A stretch of 64,000 nucleotides of DNA from Gamarada debralockiae (Eukaryota; Ascomycota; Leotiomycetes; Helotiales; Hyphodiscaceae), in the NCBI GenBank assembly GCA_002803225.1, contig NXFV01001972.1, positions 17,526 through 81,525 of the forward strand. Reading direction: 5' to 3'. A program made the translations under genes and the position numbers. The notes beneath the pieces are model-generated. The model was not told where the DNA came from and searched no databases. It saw only the letters and a list, made by a program, of their open reading frames with translations. Shown here piece after piece: positions 1 to 11,811 of this stretch (position 1 is the stretch's first letter; each line of letters starts with the position of its first letter).

Positions 1-34
1 TGGAGAAGACCAGAGTCATCCAAGTAAACAGTGA

Positions 35-178
35 GTGACGAAAACGAAGGGTTTGACCATTTATCGAGCTGGCATCGATGGTTTACGCTGCTTGAAGACC
101 GGTCATCCTGTGCCTAACACCCCTGGAGGACTTTACGACGACCTTTACGATGTTGGACAAAAGTTTTGGGCGGGTTAG
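35..178 (+). CDS. possible 3' terminal exon of a gene cut by the window edge
   Basis: A short open frame ends at the TAG of 176-178 and reads like a genuine C-terminus (key residues YRAGIDGLRCLKTG, then PNTPGGLYDDLYDVGQKF). Going upstream the frame closes at a TGA at 32-34, so an intron acceptor would have to lie within the first 50 bases, or the exon begins outside the window in another frame. I do not recognise the family. The call rests only on the protein-like composition of about 45 residues. Confidence 0.35.
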   Translation: MTKTKGLTIYRAGIDGLRCLKTGHPVPNTPGGLYDDLYDVGQKFWAG

Positions 179-2060
179 CGGGGGAGTGCACAGGATGGTG
201 TACTGGTTTGTGGTTTGGGTTCAAAATTATATTCTTGTAATCAGGCGATGAAGCGGTAATATTTCTCTGCTATTTTCATGATACCACTTTGAGCGATACT
301 TTGGACAGCTTTACTGTACAAATCTGTACAAATGAGGACTCATAGCTCAAGAATATATTACATGGTCTCATGCTATCAAGTTACGGAACATTCACCCCAT
401 ATGAAGCTCTCCATATCATAGCAACAACTTGCTCTTACAATCTTGTAGTTTCGTGTATTACCCAAAAGCCTTCGATGAGGGCGGCGTTGGTGAGGCTTGG
501 GGTGAATGCGAGGCTCTCTTTCGGCTGACGGCCTGGCCAGTCAGGTTCTTGTTCCGTCTGCCCAGCATCTTCTTCATTCCATCTCCCCCCTTCTTCTTTG
601 GTCTCGCCAATCCGGGCATCATCGGATTAAAGGGTGGTTCTCACAGGTGCGTTCGTACGGGGCGATCAACAAAGACTGTCCCCCAAAGAAAATACGACAC
701 AGCTATCAAGGAACCCCAAAAGGTCAAATCCAGGACAGCTCTTCCGTGACATGGCACGATTGAAGCATCGGGGTAATCATTGAGGGCCACTGTGGAGCAA
801 TTCAATCGTTCAGGGGTGGTTCGTACTTGACTTCCAGGTACGAGTAAGGCCTGAGTAGTCGCGGATCAAATTGCTCACCGGTGAAGTACTAAGCTCGCTG
901 GTACGTCTGAAAAGGCAGTTATGTAAAGTTATGGGCTTTAGATGAGCAAGGTCCTTGAACGAGTGAAGCGCCTTGAGACCTGACTTGAATGAGAGATATG
1001 AGAACCATCGCCATGTCAACATCACTTCCTATGGTCGGAAAGAAAATGCTGCACCCTATTTTCGTTTCCCGCCCGGTAGGATTTCCACCAGATTGCAGGT
1101 TTTGCTCAACTGATATCTCTTGGTTCATTGGGTACGAGTAGAGGCTAGACACAGTGCGACCCAGTCGGAAGACGGTTTCTGCTGCTTCCCGAATAGATCA
1201 CAATCATCACAGGATGCAGAAGCGTAACAGGATCACTTCGGATTCCTCCCCTGCAGCTCGACCCAGATTCCGCAGCTTCAAAGCAAGATTCGATAATAAA
1301 AACCGAATCTCCTCACTTTCTCCATCTCCAAGGACACCAGATTCAAGGCTCCAAAACAAATCAACAAGAAACTGCCGATCACAACCCCGTCACAAATTCG
1401 CTTAATCCCTATCGAAGCACGTCAACTCTCTATTCAAGAAAATATGGGTCTCACTATAAATAAAGAAGAGGGATATCGCACACGTCTTCCTTGATATTTC
1501 CTCACCTGAAGGGGAAGCAGCATGGAGTGAAGCAGTCTGGTTGTCTGGAATCCTTTAATAGTCTGTCGTTGTGTTTTATTGATTTGTTAACACTGTCGCG
1601 ACAATGGAGGGGGCAAGCACGTTGTTATTGGTGATGGATTTGGATTGCTTGGTACTGTTAAAGTTTCAGGATTGCAATGAAAGGGAATCCTGTAAGCCCA
1701 CTTGAAGGAAAATGATAATTCTATAATTGGATGTACAAAGTTTTGTTGGCAATTAATAGCAGGTACTTATCACGTAAATTCGCTAAGCTTTGAAGCCTGT
1801 GAAGCATGAGATGTCTGAGTACTAGACTTGCGACTTGCAAGGGGTTCTTATACCAGGAAGACTTGCTTCGGGCTGACTTCAGAGGTTGATAATACACCCC
1901 AGGCCAGGGTCTCCCAGAGCAGATATATTCTCGAATGCAGTTTCCAGTTATCATCTGAAAGCATTTCGTAGCTCGTAAACGCCGTTTCACCTTCAATCAT
2001 ATGCAGTAACGCCATGTACCCTCCCTATCCCACTCCAATGCAATCACCCGCCACACCAGT
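179..2060. other. intergenic region, no supported gene
   Basis: Only short overlapping frames without recognisable protein are present on either strand. There is a pair of TGTACAAAT repeats near 315-335. The right end should contain the 3' untranslated region of HAT1. I see nothing else that can be supported. Confidence 0.6.
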
Positions 2061-3769
2061 CTAATCCTCCGCAAACTTAACTTTCTTCGCACTCGGTTCC
2101 TCGTTCTCCTCAGCAGCGTCATCGGGAGAAGACCGCTTCGCAGTTCCACTTCCATTCGTGCTCGCTCCATTGCCATTACTCTCGACCAACTTGCCACCAG
2201 CTCTCTTATCCGCCAACCTTAACAACCGCGCATAGTCCGCCTCTACAGCTCCTAACGCTTCCTCCAGTTTGTCGATTCTCTCCGTGCGGTCCAGCTGCAT
2301 CAACGTATCCTTGTTATGCTTGTACAAGCGCTTCTTAACAAACAGCTGCCAGAGATGGTATTCGTGTTTCTTGGCATTAAGCTCTGCCCCTGCGATCTTG
2401 GGACGTTCCTCGATCATGGATTGTCTGATACCAGTAGGAATCAAAGACAGGAGTTGCATTTCGACAACCCGATAAAACTGCCTAGGGGCGATCTTGACCT
2501 TCGTCCTGAGCTTCTCCAGGGCATGGAGGTCCATGATATTTTGTGGGGCAGGCCCTTTGGGTCGAGGAGTAGCCTTGTTGTTGATTCTGAGAGCTGTGAA
2601 CTCTGGAACATTTCGGAGGTAGGCTAGATCGTTGAGGTCGCGGAGGTCGTCGAAATCAACGTTGGGATCTTCGACTGTGATTTCGATGGTTTGTGGCTCT
2701 TGGGAGTAGAAGTCGAAGATGGCATTGTAGAATCTTGAACCGTTTCCGCCGCCTTGGAAGGGTGGAAGGATTACAAATTGGGATATCCGGGAGCGGCATG
2801 GGAGGGAGGAGAAGGTGACCTTTTCGGGGATGGGAAGTTTGAAGTCGAGGGTTGCGGGGTGTTGGATTCGTTGTTTCTTTGAAGGAGAGGTGGGGGGCGA
2901 GATTGGTTGGTAGAAGAAGTATCGGTAGACTGTTGAGTAGCCCATGAATGTGTATGGAGAAATCTTAGGGTCGACTTCAGTGGTCTTTTTTTGGTACAGG
3001 AAGAATACTGTCCATCGTTCCAAGGACCATTGTGGATCATCGATCTTAATGAATGTACCGCCTTCGATGAAGAGTGGAATGAGTATTTGGATCCGCTTTA
3101 CCATCTGCTGAACAGCCAAATCTGCCAGACTTCCCTTCCAGACCTCGTATGTTTGACCTCCAGCTTCGATAGTTTTCCACAGCTCTCCAGGTGGCTTCCA
3201 ATCGGCGTATGAGGCATCGGCAATGGCAGTCTCGAAAACGGCAGACTTCTCAAAGGCAGCTATATAACGATCAGCAGCTGTACAGCACTCAAGTTGTGGG
3301 GCCATGCTCACTCTTAGGCAGGTATGGCTCCAGAACCTCCTTCAAATCAGTTGGAGCTGTCTCTCCAACGGTCTTGAACTTCTTGGTGTACATGATCTGC
3401 AAGCCAGGGCGCATATCGCAAGCATTGTATCTGAGATTTATCTTCAAGCCTTGATAGCCAAAGATTGTCTCCTCTTCGCCGAAGATCGAATATGTCATTT
3501 TTGGGTTGAAGGAGTGCAGAGTCTTGATGCCTCCCTCACCAGGAGTAACGAGCGAGATGTGGACGGCCTCATTGGATTCAGCGGACCCTGTAGGGCGAAG
3601 GGTCAGCTTTGAGGCGCGAGATGAGATATATCAAATTAGATCTATTACTCCGGCGCAAGTTGAGCGCATCGAAGCTGAGGCCAGCAGTGCTTCTTTGCGC
3701 CGGAGGGAGTAATAGATCTTAGGAGGGCACTGTTGGTTAATACTTACAATCACCTTGAGCGTCAGCCAT
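2061..3769 (-). CDS. HAT1: histone acetyltransferase type B catalytic subunit Hat1
   Basis: Acetylates newly made histone H4 (K5/K12) with acetyl-CoA, working with the RbAp46/48-type subunit Hat2 in cytoplasm and nucleus. Three exons on the minus strand give 498 residues: 3748-3769 (MADAQGD), 3312-3587 and 2061-3259; phases join cleanly (D-W-S and K-T-A-F). The N-terminal Hat1 domain is clear (FGYQGLKINLRYNACDMRPG), and the acetyl-CoA loop FQGGGNGSRFY lies near residue 266. The C-terminus ends in a basic tail with an NLS-like AKKVKF stretch. The start was chosen because the 22-nt first exon ends at a canonical GTAAGT donor and supplies the missing Met. The 160-nt first intron contains a strong hairpin (separate entry). 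The gene is divergent from the ZIP transporter gene. Function by homology is secure; the exact start is slightly less so. Confidence 0.93.
3637..3720. repeat. imperfect inverted repeat (hairpin) inside HAT1 intron 1
   Basis: The left arm at 3637-3659 and the right arm at 3694-3720 pair over about 24 bases: TAGATCTATTACTCCGGCGC pairs with its reverse complement, with a 3-base insertion in the right arm. Pairing can continue inward (GAAGC at 3671 with GCTTC at 3689). The element fills half of the 160-nt intron, which is long for this genome. Confidence 0.85.
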
Positions 3770-4138
3770 CTTGTTAGATATCGCGACAACAAATGGAAGT
3801 TGATGGTTATGGTTAAAGTTATTGATGCTGCGAGTAATGAAATCAATCGTTGACTGAAGCGCGTAGATTGATTTCTTGGACGCGTTTTGGCGGCGGACAG
3901 GGATGAGACGCTAAGAGAACGCTAACCTTTCAGCCTTGTGGAAGCTTTGGATCTCCAACTTGTCGAAGGTATTCACACCTAACGACGACTTAAGTATCAA
4001 TAAGAAGAACAACTTGGATACCTTATTGGATTGCGAATATTACCATATTACTCTTGGGAAGCTTTGCGCAATGGTTCGGTGACAGCGCAAGTCAATAGGC
4101 GAATTTGGAATTGAACCGCGACAGATCAAGGAGTCAAG
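3770..4138. promoter_or_regulatory. divergent promoter region between HAT1 and the ZIP transporter gene
   Basis: 369 bp separate the two divergent start codons, so both 5' untranslated regions and both promoters must lie here. No TATA box or specific operator can be assigned with confidence. Confidence 0.55.
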
Positions 4139-5473
4139 ATGTTGGAAGGACTGTTCATGTTGCTCATGCTGAGCGTGGTGATGGCATTGGCGTAGGAGAT
4201 GCTTTGAAGGTCCTCAAATCAATGTACTGATGTCTTTTCAGATCATTCCTCGCTGGCGCACTTCCGTTATCCATGGCCCTTTCATCCTCGCAATTACGAC
4301 TGATATCAACAATTGGAATGGGAGTCCTGGTTGGAACATCATTGATAGTCATTATCCCCGAAGGAATTGAAGCAGTATACTCTGCAGGATCAGAAGAGCA
4401 CATGCATGTCAAACGGAGTCTGCAGATGCACAAAAGGGGGCTGGAAATACAATGGACGCCCAGTGGCGTCAACACAATTGTTCGAAGAGATGGCCAGATT
4501 CGGGGAGCAAGTGATGCAGATGCTTTTGCAATGCCAGTACCTGTTATACCAGCAAATATTGAAGTTAAGGCTGCAGAGACAACAACGTCGACGACTGCAG
4601 CCTCAGAGACGACTCCTCCAAGCAAATCAGAGGGCGAATCATCGCCGAAGAAGGAGGAAGAACACCACGAAGAGGGCGCCCCAACATTCTACATTGGATT
4701 CTCTTTGGTCACTGGCTTCATTCTTATGTTTCTAATCGACAAGCTACCTCGCTATGCTTCCGAGAATCTACAACCTCCTCCGCCAACCCGTCACATATCT
4801 CTCGATAATCTATCTCAAGGACTGCATTCCTCCCCAATCGACGCCGGTGACGAAGAATCCGAGTCCTTCCTACAATCACTCACACCGACCCCAAAACAGA
4901 GTCGCAGCCTAGCCACAACAACTGGTCTAGTGATTCACGCTGCCGCTGATGGGATAGCTATGGGCGCTTCAGCTTCCTCCTCAAATACCAAGCTGGGATT
5001 CATCATTTTCATTGCGATCATGATTCATAAGGCACCAGCTGCCTTTGGACTTACGTCTGTTTTGCTGAAGCAAGGACTTTCAAAGCGGGCAGCAAGAGGC
5101 CATCTCATTATCTTCAGTCTTGCGGCGCCGTTCGGGGCGTTAAGTACGTGGCTGCTGGTTCATCTTCTGGGTGGTGGAGGCATTGGTGGAGAAAAGGGGC
5201 AGTGGTGGACTGGGATGCTTTTATTATTTTCTGGAGGAACATTTTTGTGAGTATCCCTTTCCATCCTTTTTCGCTACACTGCTGATTAGTGTTAGGTATG
5301 TGGCCATGCATGCGATGCAAGACGATTCTGGACACGACTACTCGACGTCTAATGGATATGCTGATGGTAGCTCCTCGCAAAGAAAGCAGCCCAAACCTCA
5401 GATGAGAGATACTCTTGCTGCTATCGGCGGGATGTTAATTCCTCTTCTCACGCAAATAGGCCACCACCATTGA
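4139..5473 (+). CDS. ATX2: ZIP family metal transporter, ZIP9 / Atx2 type
   Basis: Predicted multi-pass Golgi or endomembrane transporter of zinc or manganese. Three exons (4139-4191, 4242-5246, 5296-5473) encode 411 residues. The first exon supplies transmembrane segment 1 (MLEGLFMLLMLSVVMALA) and joins to SFLAGALPLSM. Segment 2 follows (GMGVLVGTSLIVIIPEG), then a long acidic and histidine-containing loop. The signature ZIP9-type core is HAAADGIAMGASASSS near residue 249 and IMIHKAPAAFG near 280, containing the metal-binding His/Asp residues of segments IV and V. The protein ends in His-His-His. In yeast the closest subfamily member known to me is Atx2, a Golgi manganese transporter; in animals it is SLC39A9. 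Substrate is therefore inferred. Confidence 0.9.
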
Positions 5474-7059
5474 TATGACAAGATATAAGAAATATGTTGT
5501 TCGAGGCGTTCAAAGATGGACTGGGATGTCAATGATATTTGTACGATTAGAACTGTTGTTAGAAGCTACTCAAGCATTTGCTCGGTGTAAATGGATCTTC
5601 GTACTTTTTACACTAGATTGAACCTTTTGAGCGTCTTTTACTCGATACTCGACCAGGCATTTGTAGCCGCAAGCATGGATGCCCCGCCTTTTGATGTCCC
5701 TCTTTATGCTGGGTTTTGGGGATTTGAGTTTCTTGTCTCGATAGCCGCATGCATGGGAAACCTTGACCTGCAAGTCTATTTCTAGACGGGATGATGCAAA
5801 TAGGCTGAAAGAGGGTTTCAGGGCGCAATTCTAGGACCAATTTCTATATTTCCCAGTGAACTACTAGACTGAATCCAATATGGGAATGAGACTCTCCATT
5901 ATGGGGTGGGTGGCTACGAGTCACGTTGGGGGTTGTTCTCTTGTACAAGTACCTGTCACTAGACCCTCACTGACTCGATAGATAAACGGCTCGCCTCCTC
6001 CTTATGCAGCGCTCCCAACGCATCACCTCTATTTCAAACAACTTGGAAATCAACGCTCGTGATTCTGCAGCGCAAAACACGGTGATCTGTTCTTCACTGT
6101 CAGGTCCGTTACAGTACTCGAGGGCAGTGCAAAAATAAAAGAGACGGGCGTCTCAGGTCCTGTTCCCCTGCATGCTTCAGCTCTCGCCAGTGTCGCGTCA
6201 TGTGTGTCTTTTCCAATAGTCAAGGGTCCGAGGGTCAGAAGAGAATTGAGGCGAAACTTGGGACTCGTCCATTGATTACCAAGGCGTGAGTTTGAGTGAT
6301 TGATGAGGCGGAAAGGTAAAGGATTTGGGATGACGGTGTTGATCGAGTGCGCAATGTGATGGCCCCTATTTTGAAAATGAATGGAAATACCTTCGTCGTA
6401 TGACAATCATGAATAGCCACGGATTAAAAAGAATGTCCTCCAGGCCCAGGCCCAAGCCCACCCGCATCTTACTGTACAGTATGTGTGCCACTCCCCATCG
6501 CTTGATTCGGAATGCACGAAATCGATCCTCCCCTCCGCCAAAACCTTGCCGCTGCGGACCCATTTTGACCCATGCACCCGCCAGAAGTCTCGTTCGACGG
6601 ACGCTGACTTCAACCTCCTCGACGAGACGTCCATCCTCGACGGAATGAGAAGAGGTTATCCATAACGATCGCCAACGACCTTCATGAATTATAACGTGCA
6701 GCCTGTGATTAATATCCAAATTCTGCCATAACAACAATCCAACACGAAATCTTTATACCATCATCCGCCCTTCAATTTCTATTCGCATGCGTCGTCTCCT
6801 TGGACGTCAGATCTTGGAGCGTTCTCTTTCAGCTCCCCATCAAAGGATATCTTTTGCCTCCACAATATACCCTTCACAAGATTGAATCGAAAATATTGCA
6901 ATATCGATGATCAGCAAAAGCTTCGGAAAACGAATTCCGTCCAAATCATTGTCTCGAGCGTAACCCTGACACCTCTATTTTACCGCGGCCATCGACCAGG
7001 CCACACCACGAAACTTTCCCAAAACAAGCCTCGAGTGTATATAAGACGCGAAGCCTTCG
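5474..7059. other. intergenic region between the ZIP and F-box genes
   Basis: About 1.6 kb. Short frames on both strands show no family resemblance. The right end must hold the promoter and 5' leader of the F-box/WD40 gene. No RNA gene or repeat family recognised. Confidence 0.6.
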
Positions 7060-9376
7060 ATGGACAAATACAGACCTTTGAGTTTCACGGAGAGGAGGGC
7101 GTCGATGGTACTGAATGGCGAGGATGGCGAATTATCACCAACGCGAGCGACTTTGACCTTGAATACCAACACTAGCCATGTCAAACTTCCGCAGCGAGTC
7201 GAGAGAATTGGACAATCCTCCCGACCGCGAGGACCTCCCACACCCAACATGACCACCCCGTCGGCCGATCCAGATTCTCCCACCCATTCGAGTCACGATC
7301 CTCCCCCACCCCCTACTCCTGCCGCGAGTCCAGGCCCCGATCATGAACAACCCGACTGGAGCGCGGCTGGGGATCAAGAAGACGTGTTTCTCAAGCAGAT
7401 AAGATCGTACTTCATAAATAGATCGCATGCCGAACGGACGAGGATATTGGGCGATCTATTGAATCTGTGTACCAGCCAACAACTGAGCTTTGTGCGGCAA
7501 TATGTTGACCCATTGCTCAAGAAAGATCCATTTACGAGTCTCCCGAATGAGATATGTTTACGTGTAGGTATACTTTTTTCACGATCTATGCATTTAGAAG
7601 CTGACAAGTCGCGCGTAGATTCTCTCCTGTATCGACGACCCGAAAGTGCTCGCGCGAGCATCACAAGTCTCAAATCGATGGCGAGAATTATTAGCAGATG
7701 ATGTTACATGGATGAAATTATGTGCCAAACATGATTATGGGAGGAGGATGTCTGAACACCACATGACTACACCTCCTTTCTCAACTTCTCGACCTCCACC
7801 GAACCCAATACAATCTACTAACTACTTCGAAAACGACCACGAAACACCCACCCACTCATTCCCTGGAGCAATGCCTGTTGTCCCTATGGTGCAATACAAT
7901 TCACGAAGTTTCGACAGCGCAACCAGCTCGAATGCCATGAGACGACCAAAGATCCGATCTTACAAGTCACATTTCAAGCAACGCTATTTGGTAGAAACTG
8001 CTTGGAGGACCGCGGGGACACATATTCAGAAGCACATTACGCAGGATCAGGGTGTGGTGACGAGTCTGCATCTTACGCCGAATTATATCGTGGTTGCGTT
8101 GGACAATGCGAAGATTCATGTGTTCAATACGGATGGTACTCAACAAAAGACTTTACAGGGGCATGTCATGGGCGTTTGGGCTATGGTTCCTTGGGATGAT
8201 ACCCTAGTTAGCGGAGGTTGTGATAGAGATGTGAGGGTGTGGGATATGTCTACTGGGTAAGATAGGAAGATATCCTGTGAGGAGGCTATGGGGCTAATAT
8301 GATGTCAGTGAGAGTCTGCATACGCTACGAGGCCACACATCGACGGTCCGCTGCTTGAAGATGTCGGATTCGAGTACTGCAATTTCGGGATCTAGAGACA
8401 CAACGCTACGAGTTTGGGATATTAAAACGGGGCTTTGCAAGAATGTACTTGTGGGCCACCAAGCGAGCGTGAGATGTCTCGAGATCAAGGGCGATATTGT
8501 GGTGTCTGGGAGCTACGACACTACGGCAAGAGTCTGGAGTATCTCGGAGGGAAGATGTTTACGGCAACTTCAGGGCCATTTCTCCCAGATCTATGCCATT
8601 GCTTTCGACGGCACGAGGATAGCAACTGGTAGTCTCGATACCAGCGTGAGAATATGGGATCCAAATAACGGGTATGGTGTTTGAACGGGGATTGAACTCT
8701 TGCTAATGGTGATCAGATCCTGTCAGGCGATCCTCCAAGGGCACACTTCACTCGTCGGTCAATTACAAATGCGAGGCAATACACTTGTGACTGGTGGCTC
8801 CGATGGGTCTGTCCGAGTGTGGTCATTAGAAAAGATGGCACCGATCCACCGACTAGCAGCTCATGACAACAGCGTAACGTCATTACAATTCGACGATACT
8901 AGGGTAGTGAGCGGAGGAAGCGATGGAAGGGTCAAAGTATGGGATCTCAAGAGTGGGCAACTGGTCCGGGAGCTGTCATCGCCTGCTGATGCTGTGTGGC
9001 GAGTGGCTTTCGAAGAAGAAAAGTGCGTGATCATGGCTAGCAGGTCGAATAGGACGATCATGGAGGTATGTTCTTACTTTCCACTTTAAAGATGCTTTAC
9101 TTACGATGCTCCTTGAAGGTATGGTCATTTTCACCACCAGAAGACGTCCTCTACGAACGAGATCCCACTCTAGCTCAACGCATGCTCAACGCCCCTCCCG
9201 CGAGACCACTTAGTGCGGTCGAATATCGATCAACGGCTAGGGAGGACCAACCTATGACTGGACTTCTATCTCACGAAGCGGCGTATGCACAGGATGATAT
9301 CGACATGGCAGATGCTGGGCCTTCCACAGCACCACCTCATGCTACTGGACCTACATTCTTCCATGAAGACGATTGA
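7060..9376 (+). CDS. F-box and WD40 protein, Cdc4-like SCF ubiquitin ligase receptor
   Basis: Substrate-recognition subunit that would link phosphorylated targets to Skp1-cullin-F-box ubiquitin ligase. Five exons (7060-7563, 7619-8256, 8309-8671, 8717-9065, 9119-9376), all phases consistent, give 703 residues. A Pro/Ser-rich N-terminus is followed by an F-box near residues 158-205 (FTSLPNEICLRILSCIDDP, then LARASQVSNRWRELL). Eight WD-type blades then follow, for example VSGGCDRDVRVWDMSTG, ISGSRDTTLRVWDIKTG and VSGSYDTTARVWSISEG. The eight-blade count and F-box placement match Cdc4/Fbw7 better than Met30/SconB. The F-box is split by intron 1. Start at 7060 is the first in-frame ATG giving a continuous exon; an upstream start cannot be excluded. 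Exact ortholog name (Cdc4, Pop1, FWD-1) is not resolved, so no symbol is given. Confidence 0.88.
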
Positions 9377-10352
9377 GCGGCCGAAACGGAGTGTTGGCTG
9401 TTCTCAGCACAACATGAAGAGCTAGACATCCATGACACCGTCCAGATTTATACAAGGGACAGGAATCCCACACGCACAGCCACAGCACCCTCCTCCGCCT
9501 CCGCGATCTTTCTAGGATGAAAGGTCCCTGAGTGCATATACCCCGCATCAGCATTTGTCCGTCACTTCGTCTAATTTGCATTTCCGGCGTTTGATATCCG
9601 TGGATTGAGAATTTGGCGTGTTCTGGCATTGGGCAGGCAGGGCATTATATCGATGGCATGGATGGAGTGGCATGGAAGATACCAAGGCGAAGATATGGTT
9701 GGGAATAGAGAAGGACATGTGGTATAGCATTTTGGCAGGATTAAGATTTGAAATTGGGAATTGCATTAGCGTTGAATCGTTGATTTGGGATGAAGAATTG
9801 AAGATATTCAAATCTTGAATGTGTGTTGATGATGTGTAAGATGCTGTGATGATATGAACGATCTAAGCTCGGATATTCCACGTTTCACATTGAGTGTGTC
9901 AATTGTTCACTTAGGGTGAGGGATCCAATATCTAGAATGCGAACATGGCCTCCTAATTGCCCAGAAGAAATAAGGAATTCGAGGAGAGCTTCATTACAGC
10001 GACCAGTGGCTCAATGCAAGGAGAACATTGATACCTCAATTGTTCACTCGACGTGAGAGATTCAAAATCTAGAATTCTGGGCATCAATCCTGGCATAGGT
10101 TCTAATCGCTCACAAGAAATGAAGCTCTCAAAATCTGGATCTTGGATTACAATTCTCAAGTACAGAAACGGATTCGACGGTGGTTAACTTCGGTGAATGA
10201 CCACGTGATATCGGGAAAGCTTTCAACGAAGCTAGTCCCAACCTGGCTTAGAAGTTTGTCAACCAACGATCCAACAATCTTCACTCCGAAGCTTCGTCGA
10301 GAGATTACTTCCCGTCGTTCTCCATCCTTCATTCCTTTCCACAACCACAACC
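9377..10352. repeat. intergenic region with degenerate direct repeats
   Basis: No gene seen. A unit beginning TCAATTGTTCACT and continuing GTGAG, GATYCAA, ATCTAGAAT occurs at about 9899-9940 and again at about 10036-10080, 137 bp apart, with a weaker third copy around 10100-10140. Each unit contains a small TCAC...GTGA inverted pair. Confidence 0.6.
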
Positions 10353-11811
10353 ATGTTCTCGCGGGCACTGAGGACGAGCCGTACGGCACCTCTGCGCAGC
10401 AATGCATTCTCAAGAGCAGCTCTGGTGAAGAGAACTGTTACCACAGATGCCGCGAGTGCTCACGCCGATAAAGATGCTGTTCCAACGGTACGGTTTTGCT
10501 TTTCCAGGACAACCCCCGAGTCAATTGGAAAGACCATAGCTTGCTAATGGTATTGGAATTGCAGGAAGATGATAAACCATTCTCCGTCCACCTTTCCGAC
10601 GAATCCTTCGAGACTTACGAGCTCGACCCCCCTTCATACACTCTGGACACCACGAAGAAGGAATTGAAGCAGATGTACTACGACATGGTTTCCGTCCGGT
10701 GCATTCCCCTCCATATTCCTACAAATTATAAGCCCAATGGCACAACCAGCTGACTCGGTCTTGCAAATTTACAGTCGTATGGAAATGGCCGCAGACAGAC
10801 TCTACAAAGAGAAGAAAATCCGCGGGTTCTGCCATCTTTCTACTGGCCAAGAAGCCGTCGCCGTCGGTATAGAACACTCCCTCACCAAAGAAGACGACAT
10901 CATCACCGCCTACCGTTGCCACGGCTTCGCTCTCATGCGCGGCGCTTCCGTCAAATCCATCATTGGCGAGTTGCTCGGTCGCCGGGGGGGTATTGCTTAC
11001 GGCAAGGGTGGCTCTATGCACATGTTTGCTAAAGGCTTCTATGGTGGTAACGGTATTGTCGGAGCTCAGGTCCCAGTCGGTGCTGGATTGGCTTTTGCGC
11101 ATAAGTACAATGGCAACAACAATACCACGGTTGCGTTGTACGGTGATGGAGCTTCCAATCAGGGACAAGTCTTTGAGGCGTTCAACATGGCGAAATTGTG
11201 GAACTTGCCTGTCTTGTTCGGTTGCGAGAGTATGTTTGATTTCTTGGTCTTCTCTAAATCCCCGCTGGTTACTCGGGGTCAATGCTGACTTGGATGCTCC
11301 TCCAGACAACAAATATGGTATGGGAACCGCAGCCAACCGCTCCTCAGCTATCACCGACTACTACAAGCGCGGCCAATACATCCCCGGTCTCAAAGTGAAC
11401 GGAATGGACGTTCTCGCCGTAAAGGCAGCCGTCGCCTACGGCAAAGCCTACACAGCCGCCGGCCACGGCCCCTTGGTCCTCGAATACGTGACCTACCGCT
11501 ACGGAGGCCACTCCATGTCGGACCCCGGAACCACTTACCGAACCCGCGAGGAAATCCAACGCATGCGCTCGACGCAAGATCCCATCGCTGGTCTCAAGCA
11601 GAAGCTTATCGAATGGAACGTTACCACCGAGGAGGAGCTCAAGGCTATTGACAAGGATGCACGAACGGCGGTCGATAAGGAGGTTGCGGAGGCTGAGGCT
11701 ATGCCTCCGCCTGATGCTACGCCGCAGATTTTGTTTGAGGATATCTATGTTAGGGGGAGCGAGCCGCAGTTTATGAGGGGACGGACGCTGGATGAGAATT
11801 ATTACTACTAG
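10353..11811 (+). CDS. PDA1: pyruvate dehydrogenase E1 component subunit alpha, mitochondrial
   Basis: Catalyses the thiamine-diphosphate dependent decarboxylation of pyruvate in the mitochondrial matrix, feeding acetyl groups to E2. Four exons (10353-10487, 10565-10698, 10775-11229, 11306-11811) give 409 residues. An Arg/Ser-rich presequence ([16 protein letters not shown]) is followed by the E1-alpha fold. Visible motifs are [16 protein letters not shown], the TPP/Mg motif [17 protein letters not shown] near residue 212, [11 protein letters not shown] across the third intron, and the phosphorylation loop [15 protein letters not shown] near 308-325 with its conserved serines. Length equals the usual fungal size. 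The first intron separates the presequence from the mature protein. No lesion seen. Confidence 0.96.

Noticed and set aside
429..763. Short overlapping plus-strand frames near the left edge
   Set aside because: No domain, no codon or splice support; overlapping frames of similar length are expected by chance.
10737..11288. Separate gene start within the PDH E1-alpha region
   Set aside because: The frame is the third exon plus intron read-through; splice signals and protein continuity place it in PDA1.
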